From: an uncultured Traorella sp.
Lineage (GTDB): Bacteria > Bacillota_I > Bacilli_A > Erysipelotrichales > Erysipelotrichaceae
DNA length: 17,633 nucleotides
Direction of reading: 5' to 3'
Assembly (NCBI GenBank): GCA_945938205.1
Contig: CAMEUL010000005.1
Coordinates: 1-17,633, forward strand
Below the pieces are notes generated by a model, which saw only the letters and a list, made by a program, of their open reading frames with translations, made no database searches and had not been told where the DNA came from. Shown here one piece after another: positions 1 through 7,332 of this stretch. Position numbers and translations under genes: made by a program. The stretch's first letter is position 1, and each line of letters starts with the position of its first letter.

Positions 1-856
1 TTTGTTCACGTTCATCGTTTCCACCACCCATACCGGCACCTCTTTGACGGCCGACGGCATCGATTTCATCGATAAATACAATACATGGTGCTGCTTTTTT
101 CGCACTCTTGAACATATCTCTTACACGGCTGGCACCGGTACCTACAAACATTTCTACGAAATCAGAACCACTGATGGAGAAAAATGGTACATCGGCTTCT
201 CCAGCCACAGCTTTTGCCAACAGTGTTTTCCCGGTTCCCGGAGGGCCCACCATCAGGATTCCCTTTGGAATTCTAGCTCCCATGTCAGAGAAACGTTTTG
301 GATCTTTCAGATAGTCAATAATTTCTTTGACTTCTTCTTTTTCTTCCTCACATCCGGCAACATCCTTGAATCGAACTTTGATATCACTCTCAACACGGTG
401 ACGTGATTTGGTGAATTCAAAGGCTTGTTTGTTTCCTCCACCCTGCGACATCACACGAGAGAAGAGAAAAAAGGACAATCCTCCTAAAACCAACAAAGAT
501 CCTATGGGCATCAAAATTTCAAGCAGTCTTGAATTTTCTGATGGATCCACAATACTGATCTTATTGGTTCCTTCATCCAGAACAGCACTCAGCCAAGTAA
601 TGTTCTCATCTGTATTTGGCAAGGTTGTTGAGAAAGGAACATCCTTTCCATTCTTGACATAAATACCATTCACATCAATCTTGACACTTCCAATGGACAT
701 GGACACATCCTTGAAAGTCATTTCCTCTGCTTGATTCATAAATACATTGGAAGTAATTCTTTCCGTATTGCTTCCTACAGAGAATCGAATCAGAGAAAAG
801 AACACAAACATTGCCAACAAATAAGGAATGATATTAATAACTCTTTTCCTGTTCAT
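1..856 (-). CDS. ftsH: ATP-dependent zinc metalloprotease FtsH (N-terminal 285 residues, cut by window edge)
   Basis: Membrane-anchored AAA+ protease that extracts and degrades membrane and soluble proteins. The visible 285 residues hold TM1 (about 8-26), an extracytoplasmic segment (about 27-110), TM2 (about 113-133), a glycine-rich linker and the start of the AAA+ domain. Walker A GPPGTGKT is at residues 204-211, the pore-loop region FVGTGASR at 237-244, Walker B ending IDEID at 262-266, and the start of the second region of homology (GGGNDEREQ) at the cut. The zinc HExxH site lies beyond the window. The ATG at 856 has a GAGGA ribosome-binding site about 8 nt upstream and sits 22 nt after the hpt stop. 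It is the last visible gene of the classic tilS-hpt-ftsH run. Identity is very secure; nothing is broken apart from the window truncation. Confidence 0.97.
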   Translation of the reverse strand, partial: MNRKRVINIIPYLLAMFVFFSLIRFSVGSNTERITSNVFMNQAEEMTFKDVSMSIGSVKIDVNGIYVKNGKDVPFSTTLPNTDENITWLSAVLDEGTNKISIVDPSENSRLLEILMPIGSLLVLGGLSFFLFSRVMSQGGGNKQAFEFTKSRHRVESDIKVRFKDVAGCEEEKEEVKEIIDYLKDPKRFSDMGARIPKGILMVGPPGTGKTLLAKAVAGEADVPFFSISGSDFVEMFVGTGASRVRDMFKSAKKAAPCIVFIDEIDAVGRQRGAGMGGGNDEREQ

Positions 857-878
857 TCAGCATCCTCACTTTCTAATA

Positions 879-1421
879 TTACTGATAGCATTCGTCTTTC
901 AATACTCCAATAAATGGCAGATTGCGATACTTCTGATTATAGTCTAATCCATATCCAATCACGAATTCATTTGGAACTACAAATCCAACGAAATCTGCTT
1001 TCACATCTACAACACGACGTTCCGGTTTATCCAAAAGAGAAACCACTTTGACACTGCTGGCACCTTTTTCCAATATGAGTTTTTTCACTTCTTCAATCGT
1101 TCTTCCGGTATCAATAATATCTTCCACCAGCAATACAGGTTTTCCCTGAACAGGTGTCTGAAGATCCAGATTCACTTTAATTTTTCCAACGGATTCAGTG
1201 CCTTCATAACTGGATACATCCATGAACTCATAAATAATATCCATATCGATATGTTTCACCAGTTCTGCCAAAAAAGGAACACTTCCTTTTAAAAGGCCAA
1301 CAACTAAAGGAATTTCATTTCTAGATTCGTAATCTTCTTTTATTTCTTTACCTAATTCTTCGCTTCGTTTCACGATTTCGTCCAATGAAACAAGAATCTT
1401 TTTCACGTCCTGATGCATCAT
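879..1421 (-). CDS. hpt: Hypoxanthine phosphoribosyltransferase
   Basis: Purine salvage enzyme that transfers phosphoribose from PRPP to hypoxanthine (and usually guanine) to give IMP or GMP in the cytoplasm. The 180-residue length is normal for bacterial HPRT. The type I PRTase PRPP-binding loop VEDIIDTGRT is at residues 99-108, an early LLKGSVPF segment (43-50) matches the pyrophosphate-binding loop, and the DKPERR segment is at 131-136. Two ATGs in a row (1421 and 1418) share one GGAGGT ribosome-binding site, so the start may be either; the second has the more usual spacing. It lies 26 nt downstream of tilS and 22 nt upstream of ftsH, the conserved Bacillota order, with no terminator in either gap, which suggests co-transcription. 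HPRT is known to interact with TilS in Bacillus, a known family trait rather than something visible here. Confidence 0.96.
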   Translation of the reverse strand: MMHQDVKKILVSLDEIVKRSEELGKEIKEDYESRNEIPLVVGLLKGSVPFLAELVKHIDMDIIYEFMDVSSYEGTESVGKIKVNLDLQTPVQGKPVLLVEDIIDTGRTIEEVKKLILEKGASSVKVVSLLDKPERRVVDVKADFVGFVVPNEFVIGYGLDYNQKYRNLPFIGVLKDECYQ

Positions 1422-1447
1422 GCATTACCTCCAAAAAAAGTATACGA

Positions 1448-2635
1448 TTATTTTAACACAAAACAGTTTGGTTTGTCAGTATAATGTTCCACATCACAGC
1501 CAATTTCAGGCACTAAAATGACATTTCCCACAGAATTCACAACAATTGGATAACATTTGCGTGCTTTATGTGATATTTTTCTGTCAATAAAGAAACGATT
1601 GATCTTCTTTTTCCCGAATCTCAGCTGAATCGCATCATTTTTTTGATAAGGACGAATGGTGTTCGGAAAGTCAGAAGCAAACAAAGTCACTGCTTCCACA
1701 CTACGTCCGGTTTTTCTAATTTTGAAGTATTCACAGTCAAATTCTTCAATCGTATCAAACTGATAACAATAGTCAACATCTTCAACGATCTGCAGTACAT
1801 CATAGCTCTTCATCAGTGTTTTCCCATCAATTTCAAATCGATAGGCACTTACATCTTTCAGGATGGTCTCACACATCAGACGGATCCTTCTTTCAGACAG
1901 CGAAAAACCAATGCCCTGCTGATTGAGAAAGGCACGCAGTATTTCTTCATGATCTTCCATTTTCTTGAATTCTTCCAGCGGAAGATCCTCATAATTTTTC
2001 ACAAATTGTGCGATTTCTTCCTTATGTTTCTGACGGGCAAGATTTTTGCGCTCAATTTCTTCCAGCACTTCCTGTCTTTTAACTGCATCCCACGTATCCA
2101 CGACTTCTCTTCTTAACCTATTTCTCAGATAATCATTGGAAAAGTTGCTTTCATCTTCTCCAAAAGGAATATCATGATCAAAACAGTATTGATAGCATTC
2201 CTCTTTTGTCATATCCAAAATAGGCCGTTCAATCTGAACACCATGATGCTTGACACTTTTTGCCAGACCATAAACAAGTGGAATACTTTTTCGCTGACAT
2301 TGCATCAGATAAGTTTCCAAAAGATCATCCTGCTGGTGAGCAACCAGAACGCTTTCACAATTCTCTTGCTGACAGAGTTCTCTAAAAAAATCATAACGGA
2401 ATTTCCTCGCATAACCTTGGAAATTTCCTTTATGATGAGGATCACAATAACGCACAAAAAAGGGAATGGAGTGAATTTCACAGTATTTGCGCACAATTTC
2501 CTCATCCCTTTTGGCTGATTCTCTTTTCTGATAATTGACATGTGCAACAATGACATTCAAATGACTCTGAACACATTTGTCCAGAAGTGTCATGGAATCA
2601 CACCCGCCAGATACCGCAACACAATATTTTTTCAT
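1448..2635 (-). CDS. tilS: tRNA(Ile)-lysidine synthetase
   Basis: Essential enzyme that joins lysine to C34 of the CAU-anticodon tRNA-Ile using ATP, changing its decoding from AUG to AUA. The PP-loop SGGCDS lies just after the N-terminal beta strand (residues 9-14 from this start), followed by HVNYQKR and VAHQQDDLLETYL segments typical of the N-type ATPase core. The C-terminal part (IRPYQKNDAIQLRFGKKK) matches the TilS C-terminal domain. At 395 residues it is somewhat shorter than Bacillus TilS. Start choice: ATG 2644 and in-frame ATG 2635 are both possible and neither has a clear Shine-Dalgarno. I prefer 2635 because ATG 2644 overlaps a perfect -10 box (2643-2648) whose expected transcription start falls at 2636-2635. 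From 2644 the protein would carry three more residues. The gene follows the spoIIE stop almost directly. Confidence 0.93.
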   Translation of the reverse strand: MKKYCVAVSGGCDSMTLLDKCVQSHLNVIVAHVNYQKRESAKRDEEIVRKYCEIHSIPFFVRYCDPHHKGNFQGYARKFRYDFFRELCQQENCESVLVAHQQDDLLETYLMQCQRKSIPLVYGLAKSVKHHGVQIERPILDMTKEECYQYCFDHDIPFGEDESNFSNDYLRNRLRREVVDTWDAVKRQEVLEEIERKNLARQKHKEEIAQFVKNYEDLPLEEFKKMEDHEEILRAFLNQQGIGFSLSERRIRLMCETILKDVSAYRFEIDGKTLMKSYDVLQIVEDVDYCYQFDTIEEFDCEYFKIRKTGRSVEAVTLFASDFPNTIRPYQKNDAIQLRFGKKKINRFFIDRKISHKARKCYPIVVNSVGNVILVPEIGCDVEHYTDKPNCFVLK

Positions 2636-2642
2636 TAACAGC

Positions 2643-2671
2643 ATTATACCACGTTATACCACTTTTGCCAG
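2643..2671 (-). promoter_or_regulatory. Predicted sigma-A promoter for tilS-hpt-ftsH
   Basis: On the minus strand the -35 candidate CTGGCA (2666-2671) is separated by exactly 17 nt from TATAAT (2643-2648), and the -10 is preceded by TGG, giving an extended -10 (TGnTATAAT). It lies across the spoIIE stop codon. The expected start site is 6-8 nt downstream of the -10, at or next to ATG 2635. It would let housekeeping genes be expressed independently of sporulation-specific spoIIE. The prediction comes from motif and spacing only. Confidence 0.6.
2644..2662. repeat. 9-bp direct repeat at the spoIIE/tilS junction
   Basis: On the plus strand TTATACCAC occurs at 2644-2652 and again at 2654-2662 with one G between, so the period is 10 bp. 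The distal copy (2654-2662) supplies the spoIIE stop codon; the other supplies the TATAAT box and overlaps the upstream tilS ATG. It looks like a small tandem duplication. Confidence 0.75.
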
Positions 2672-4483
2672 TAATATCGTCGAATCATCATTGCGCGGTG
2701 TCTGTTTTAATATTTCAACAAACCGATTGACCTCCTTCCGTGCATTCAGATTTTCACTTTCTTTCATCCACGTTAATATTTCTTCCACACTGACACCATC
2801 ACTGCTCATCACAAACCAGTCGCCTTTTTCTACTTCCACATGTATGTGATCGACATCAATATGAGCTACAATACCAATCGGCAACGAGCTTCCCCAAATC
2901 GCAAACAGTTCTTTTTTACGTATCAGATAAGTTGGATTGGCCGCTGATTTGCAGATCGTAACTGAACGATGATATCTGTCAAAGGATAATACATCACAGG
3001 TGGCATAGGCATCACTGAGCAAAAGTTTATTGATGCAGTTCATAGCTTCTATCTCTTGAATATTTGAATAAATCATCCGCTGAAATAGATTCACGATACA
3101 TTTCGATATTTTGCTGGCTTCCAAGCCACTACCCATGCAATCACTGATGAGACAGTAAACATTACGAGAATGATGAAAGACCGAGAAGGAATCTCCACAG
3201 CATATCTGTGGATGCAGGCTATCCGCATAGGCATCAATCTGAACCGGAGGGGATGAAATAAATTCCACATTCAGGATTCCCAAATGTTTTAAAGACGTAT
3301 TGATCGATGAACATTCCATCGGTGTCGGCAAGATATGATTCAAAAGAGGCAGCAGTACGTCATTGACCTCTTGTGCATGAAAATGAAGCAGCGAACACAC
3401 AATGCGCAAAAAGCCTTCATCACTTTCTTCCACCATGACATCTTCATAGCCAATATTATAGCCTTCAAGGATGGAAATGACTTGATTTTTGATGGTCTCT
3501 ACAGATCGATCTTCATGACTGCATTTTTTCGATGTATATTGCAATGCACGAGACATGCTTTTCAAGAAAGAAGATTCAACCGCCGATATGTTTTCATAAT
3601 ATGTTCCCAAATGATCAAAGATCATCGAGAAATGATTGAGCTGCTTATGTAAGTAAGCTTTGGAATTAGACTGTCGGATCTGTTCTGTTTCGACCGGGAT
3701 CCCTTCTTTTGAAAGAAGCAATAAAATTACTAGATACAAGCCTACTAAAAGTACCTGTGTCAAGTTTTCCACATGCATCACAAATAATCCAAAATATACA
3801 AGAAGCATGAGTCCTGTCTGTTCTCTTAACAAAGAAAGAAGATAAATATATACAAAGATCTCATAGTTGAAGTTTCCACCAATCAGAAGATTCATGAAGA
3901 AGAAAGAAGTAATGCTGATGAGCGGAGAACATCCAAAGCAAAGAAATATCAGACCGATGATCATGACAGATTCCAGAAACTGAGGCAGAAACTGAATAAG
4001 CAGAAGAACCAAACTAATTACACAGATTGCATAAATAGATCGTGGGACAGAGAATTCCTTATTCAGCCAATCCAGCGTTTTCATCAGTTCATGATAATAA
4101 ATGATCTGAATCACGGCAAAGGTAAGCGCAATAGAAACATTCTTTGTCGCAATGTATGCAACCGCAAAACTGCTGAGAGCCATATACAGCTGACTGATCT
4201 TAAATACATCACCTTTTGCCAGAAACACCCCATAGGAAAAGATATGGTATCCCATCACGAAGACAACAAACTGAAGCAATATCAGAGGATCATAAAAGAA
4301 CAGAATGACGGAAGGTGCCAAAAATGAAACTTCATCCCGAAAAGAACGGGTTACAACGAACGGAAAAAAAGCCATCATAAGTTGAATGTTACCGGTAAGC
4401 GAAATACCAATGCTGGCTATAAAAAAGAAAACAGAATTCCAGGCAACAGACGGTTGTCTGTGCTGAAGCGTGAGAGTTTTCAT
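2654..4483 (-). CDS. spoIIE: Stage II sporulation protein E, membrane PP2C-type phosphatase
   Basis: SpoIIE dephosphorylates the anti-anti-sigma factor SpoIIAA in the forespore to release sigma-F, and also acts at the polar septum with FtsZ. The N-terminal 260 residues are strongly hydrophobic with about eight to ten membrane segments, residues 260-410 form a soluble linker region, and 410-609 form the PP2C phosphatase domain. Phosphatase motifs seen are CGDSFSVF (429-436), ISDCMGSG (446-453, metal-binding Asp448), SSDGV (560-564) and NDDST near the end (598-602). At 609 residues it is clearly shorter than the roughly 827-residue B. subtilis protein. The usual DGMG triad here reads DCMG, with Cys449 where Gly is normal. 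The start at 4483 has a GGGGG ribosome-binding site 5 nt upstream. It is followed by tilS-hpt-ftsH as in Bacillus and has its own Spo0A-type promoter. Confidence 0.94.
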   Translation of the reverse strand: MKTLTLQHRQPSVAWNSVFFFIASIGISLTGNIQLMMAFFPFVVTRSFRDEVSFLAPSVILFFYDPLILLQFVVFVMGYHIFSYGVFLAKGDVFKISQLYMALSSFAVAYIATKNVSIALTFAVIQIIYYHELMKTLDWLNKEFSVPRSIYAICVISLVLLLIQFLPQFLESVMIIGLIFLCFGCSPLISITSFFFMNLLIGGNFNYEIFVYIYLLSLLREQTGLMLLVYFGLFVMHVENLTQVLLVGLYLVILLLLSKEGIPVETEQIRQSNSKAYLHKQLNHFSMIFDHLGTYYENISAVESSFLKSMSRALQYTSKKCSHEDRSVETIKNQVISILEGYNIGYEDVMVEESDEGFLRIVCSLLHFHAQEVNDVLLPLLNHILPTPMECSSINTSLKHLGILNVEFISSPPVQIDAYADSLHPQICCGDSFSVFHHSRNVYCLISDCMGSGLEASKISKCIVNLFQRMIYSNIQEIEAMNCINKLLLSDAYATCDVLSFDRYHRSVTICKSAANPTYLIRKKELFAIWGSSLPIGIVAHIDVDHIHVEVEKGDWFVMSSDGVSVEEILTWMKESENLNARKEVNRFVEILKQTPRNDDSTILLAKVV

Positions 4484-4504
4484 GCAAGCCCCCTTTTGTG
4501 TGTT

Positions 4505-4538
4505 ATCTTAAGAGATGTGTGATGGAATCCTTGTCGAA
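4505..4538 (-). promoter_or_regulatory. Predicted Spo0A-activated sigma-A promoter of spoIIE (0A box plus 21-bp spaced -35/-10)
   Basis: The plus strand carries TGTCGAA at 4532-4538, a perfect match to the Spo0A box consensus TGNCGAA, in the 56-nt gap before spoIIE. Read on the minus strand, TCGACA (4532-4537) resembles a -35 and TAAGAT (4505-4510) a -10, separated by 21 nt. As I recall, B. subtilis spoIIE and spoIIG promoters are Spo0A-dependent, with 21-22 bp spacing and 0A boxes at or near the -35, so this matches the known design. Not experimentally verified. Confidence 0.65.
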
Positions 4539-4539
4539 T

Positions 4540-5100
4540 TTACTCCAGAATCAGATTTTTAAGTTTGGATTTAATTTTCAGAAACATTTCAGAATCTACA
4601 GGAATATGTGCTTTGACATCAATGATGCGTGCTGTATTGATGAATTTCGCATCATTGAGAAACAGTACTGATTCTTTATATAATCCTTCAATCGTGCCCA
4701 GAGGAAACAAATATGTACCTTCATTCGTAAATGCTTTGCGATACGTCTGCGGATTGCTTGTCATTGGTATAATAAGTGCTTTGAAATGCACAATGGCTAT
4801 GACCAGCCCAAAATGCTGATACCCTGCTTCATACAAATATGCCTGACCAAAATCCGTATAACAAACATCACCCGGTCGTATAGAAAGTCCCATCGATTTT
4901 GATGAAGCAATGTTTCTCCGGATATTGTAGTTTTTCTCACTGATCAGACGCTGCACGCCTTCTTTGTATGAAATCTGAGCATATTCATCTTTCTTTTCTC
5001 GAATAAACCAGTCCCACAGCTTCTGCCATTCTTTCTGAATAATCGATTTATTCTGTGTATTGCATATATCATAAAATGCCTCAATATCTTTAATCTGCAT
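4540..5100 (-). CDS. MazF/PemK-fold protein with N-terminal helical extension, orphan (function uncertain)
   Basis: The C-terminal part (residues 74-186) has the PemK/MazF layout: RPGDVCYTDFG at 75-85, a VIAI strand, then FKALIIPMTSNP at 106-117 and SVLFLNDAKFINTARI at 144-159, matching the conserved beta strands. Canonical MazF toxins cleave mRNA, using an Arg in an RP motif and a Thr near PxTS. Here Thr114-Ser115 is kept, but the Arg-Pro position appears to be His96-Phe97, so catalysis may be lost or altered. Residues 1-73 are a charged, probably helical extension absent from short MazF proteins. No antitoxin gene is adjacent: wecA ends upstream at a terminator and spoIIE follows 56 nt downstream with its own promoter. 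The ATG at 5100 has a strong AGGAGGT ribosome-binding site 7 nt upstream. Family assignment is by motif reading; function is unknown. Confidence 0.65.
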   Translation of the reverse strand: MQIKDIEAFYDICNTQNKSIIQKEWQKLWDWFIREKKDEYAQISYKEGVQRLISEKNYNIRRNIASSKSMGLSIRPGDVCYTDFGQAYLYEAGYQHFGLVIAIVHFKALIIPMTSNPQTYRKAFTNEGTYLFPLGTIEGLYKESVLFLNDAKFINTARIIDVKAHIPVDSEMFLKIKSKLKNLILE

Positions 5101-5149
5101 ATATATGACCTCCTACTCTCTAATATGCACAGAAAATATCGTTTTCCCC

Positions 5150-5187
5150 AAAAATAAAGAAAAATCAGAGAAATCGTTCTCTGATTT
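5150..5187 (-). terminator. Rho-independent terminator of tagO/wecA
   Basis: A perfect 11-bp inverted repeat AAATCAGAGAA (5162-5172) and TTCTCTGATTT (5177-5187) with a 4-nt loop is followed on the minus strand by a T-rich run (about 5150-5161). The tagO stop codon (5186-5188) lies in the stem. The plus strand also has a T run on the other side, so it may work in both directions. Confidence 0.9.
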
Positions 5188-6241
5188 AGTCTTTTTTTGT
5201 ATTTTTGATCAGATTTACAATACTGGTAACCGGATGAAACCACGGGGCAATCATCTGTGTCTTTTCCAGGAAAATTTCACCAACGATCAGTTCCACAAAA
5301 AGCAGTGTCAATCCAATTTTCTTATTCAGAATGTAAATATAGGCAACAATACCTGAACATAAGGTAACAGCATATAATATCAGCACCGTATTCTTATGAC
5401 CAAAACGTCTCATCAGAACATGGTGAAGATGATTTTTGTCTGCTTCATCGATCTTCTTTCCAGAAAGTTTCCTTCGTAAGATGGCACTCAATGTATCTAT
5501 AATAGGTACACCACACATCAGAATTGGAAGTCCTAACGTGATAAACGTTGAAGACTTAAATCCAATCAGTGAAATAGTCGCAATCATGAATCCCAGAAAC
5601 AATGCGCCGCAATCTCCCAAAAAGATTTTTGCAGGATAGAAATTAAACAGCAGAAAGGCAGCCAAAGCTCCTACCAGGATCAAGGAAATATGCATGATGT
5701 CCGGACGATTATCAATAACACTCAAAGAGGCAATCACTACTAGTATAATTAAAGAAATACCTCCGGCCAAGCCATCCAAACCATCGATCAGATTGATCGC
5801 ATTCGTGATTCCTGTCAGCCAGAAAAAAGTCACAATATAAGAGACCAATCCCATATTGATTTCGATCCCAAACGGCAGGAAAATCTTATCAAGCATAATG
5901 TTTCCATAAAAAATGACAATGAGCGAAGCCACGACCTGAAAAGCGAACTTCTTCTTTGGAGAAAGATCCACCAGATCATCGATCAGCCCTCCAAAAAACA
6001 TTACACTGGAGCCCAGCAGAATACCACGAATTTGCGTATCTGATTTCATGAAGCATGTCATTGAAATGATGAATGCAACATAAATAGCAACGCCTCCAAT
6101 ACGGGCAATGGTCTTGCTGGTATGTATCGTTCGGGCATTGATTTTGGCATAGGCATCAATATACTTCGCAACCTTCATTACGATAGGCGTAGAAATCAGT
6201 GCAATGAAGAATGGCAATACTATGTATTTGATCCATTCCAT
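5186..6241 (-). CDS. tagO: Undecaprenyl-phosphate GlcNAc-1-phosphate transferase (TagO/WecA family)
   Basis: Polytopic membrane enzyme that transfers GlcNAc-1-phosphate from UDP-GlcNAc to undecaprenyl phosphate, the first step for wall teichoic acid or another lipid-linked surface glycan. The 351 residues contain about ten hydrophobic segments and the family motifs in order: GGLIDDLVD (84-92, the Asp-rich active site), NAINLIDGLDGLAGG (147-161), FLGDCGALFLG (207-217, usually GDSG, here Cys211) and the cytosolic HLHH motif (271-274). The HIHH-type motif and overall length favour the TagO/WecA branch over MraY, which also fits its lack of a division-cluster neighbourhood. The start at 6241 has a GAGGT ribosome-binding site overlapping the mbl stop codon, so the two genes look translationally coupled. 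Which polymer it feeds cannot be told from this window. Confidence 0.9.
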   Translation of the reverse strand: MEWIKYIVLPFFIALISTPIVMKVAKYIDAYAKINARTIHTSKTIARIGGVAIYVAFIISMTCFMKSDTQIRGILLGSSVMFFGGLIDDLVDLSPKKKFAFQVVASLIVIFYGNIMLDKIFLPFGIEINMGLVSYIVTFFWLTGITNAINLIDGLDGLAGGISLIILVVIASLSVIDNRPDIMHISLILVGALAAFLLFNFYPAKIFLGDCGALFLGFMIATISLIGFKSSTFITLGLPILMCGVPIIDTLSAILRRKLSGKKIDEADKNHLHHVLMRRFGHKNTVLILYAVTLCSGIVAYIYILNKKIGLTLLFVELIVGEIFLEKTQMIAPWFHPVTSIVNLIKNTKKD

Positions 6242-6250
6242 GAGTTAACC

Positions 6251-7243
6251 TCAGCCAATAATGTGCAGATTTTCCAGCAGAATTCCAGTTCCTTCCGCAA
6301 CACATTTCAACGCATTTTCCGCAATATATACAGGAATGTGCAATTCATTTCGCAACAGTTCATCCAAACCGTTCAATAAAGCTCCTCCTCCGGTCAGAAC
6401 AATACCGCGAGTCACAATGTCACTGGCAAGTTCTGGAGGTGTCTTTTCAAGCACGGTACGGCATGCGCTTACCACGCTCTGCAAAGAATCACGCATTGCT
6501 AATTCAAGTTCATCAGAACGGATGAGAATAGAAGTTGGAAGTCCTGTCACAAGGTCACGTCCGCTGATTTCCGCAGTTTCAGTCTTGAATCCTCTCCAAG
6601 CTGTACCAATAGTCTTCTTCAGTTCTTCAGCAGTACGATCCCCGATCAGAAGTTTCTTTTCATCTTTTACATATTTGATGATGTCTCGATCAAAAGTATC
6701 TCCGGCAATCTTCAGAGAAGTTGATGTTACAATTTCTCCCATGGACAGCACAGCGACATCCGTTGTACCCCCACCAATATCCAATACCATGTTTCCACTT
6801 GGCTTGGAAATATCCAATCCGGCACCAACTGCCGCTACTTTTGGTTCTTCTTCAATATACACTTTCTTGGCACCTGCACGGTATGCGCAGTCACGAATGG
6901 CGTTTCTTTCCACACTTGTGATATTGCTTGGACAGCAAATCAGAATGGTAGGACGCTGGAACATTCCTTTCAGCTGAAGTTTCTTCAAAAAGAAGTTCAA
7001 CATGATTTCAGTCACTTCAAAGTCTGCAATGACACCATCCTTCAATGGACGGATCGCCAATACTCTTCCCGGTGTTCTTCCTAACATTTCTTTAGCTTCC
7101 TGTCCGGCAGCCAAACATTTTTTTGTATCTGCATCAATAGCTACTACACTTGGTTCATCAATTACAATGCCCTGTCCCTTCACATAAATCAAAAGGTTGG
7201 CAGTACCTAAGTCGATTCCAATTTCTTTTGTAAATAATCCCAT
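6251..7243 (-). CDS. mbl: MreB-family rod-shape actin, Mbl-like
   Basis: Bacterial actin that forms membrane-bound filaments guiding lateral cell-wall synthesis. At 330 residues it has normal length. Phosphate-binding loop 1 is IGIDLGTANLLIY (8-20), phosphate loop 2 is LDIGGGTTD, and the adenosine motif is VLTGGGALLNGL near the C terminus. The segment EEEPKVAAVGAG is the Mbl/MreBH type, whereas MreB itself usually has EEPMAAAIGAG, and ICCPSNITSVE also resembles Mbl; paralogue naming remains a judgement. The ATG at 7243 has an excellent AAAGGAGGA ribosome-binding site and an upstream extended -10 promoter. In Bacillus the run spoIID-spoIIQ-spoIIID-mbl is known; here spoIID-spoIIQ directly precede mbl with no spoIIID. 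tagO follows in the same transcript, linking shape and surface polymer synthesis. Confidence 0.93.
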   Translation of the reverse strand: MGLFTKEIGIDLGTANLLIYVKGQGIVIDEPSVVAIDADTKKCLAAGQEAKEMLGRTPGRVLAIRPLKDGVIADFEVTEIMLNFFLKKLQLKGMFQRPTILICCPSNITSVERNAIRDCAYRAGAKKVYIEEEPKVAAVGAGLDISKPSGNMVLDIGGGTTDVAVLSMGEIVTSTSLKIAGDTFDRDIIKYVKDEKKLLIGDRTAEELKKTIGTAWRGFKTETAEISGRDLVTGLPTSILIRSDELELAMRDSLQSVVSACRTVLEKTPPELASDIVTRGIVLTGGGALLNGLDELLRNELHIPVYIAENALKCVAEGTGILLENLHIIG

Positions 7244-7273
7244 AGAATCCTCCTTTTACTCATAAGCAGTTAC

Positions 7274-7302
7274 ATTATATCACAATTCTTCAAAAGAGTA
7301 AC
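7274..7302 (-). promoter_or_regulatory. Predicted sigma-A extended -10 promoter of mbl-tagO
   Basis: On the minus strand TGATATAAT gives a perfect TATAAT (7274-7279) with the extended TGn element. The -35 region at 16-17 nt (GTTACT/TTACTC, 7296-7302) is weak, as is common with extended -10 promoters. It sits just after the spoIIQ terminator, 30 nt before the mbl start. Confidence 0.7.
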
Positions 7303-7332
7303 TTAAAAATAGTACCTCTTTGAAGTACTATT
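7303..7332 (-). terminator. Terminator of spoIIQ
   Basis: An inverted repeat AATAGTAC (7308-7315) and GTACTATT (7325-7332) gives an 8-bp stem followed on the minus strand by a short T run (TTTTTAA). The spoIIQ stop codon TAG (7328-7330) is inside the stem. The stem is AT-rich and the T run short, so efficiency may be moderate. Confidence 0.7.

Noticed and set aside
4540..5100. Complete toxin-antitoxin locus
   Set aside because: No small antitoxin ORF with a ribosome-binding site was found on either side, and the catalytic Arg appears to be replaced.
5101..5160. Possible promoter of the MazF-like gene
   Set aside because: Only weak -10-like sequences (GATATT, TATTAG) without a -35 at a suitable distance; it may depend on read-through from tagO or on an unrecognised sigma factor.
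6261..6977. Plus-strand ORF of 238 codons
   Set aside because: Antisense shadow of mbl; composition is serine- and proline-rich without domain features.
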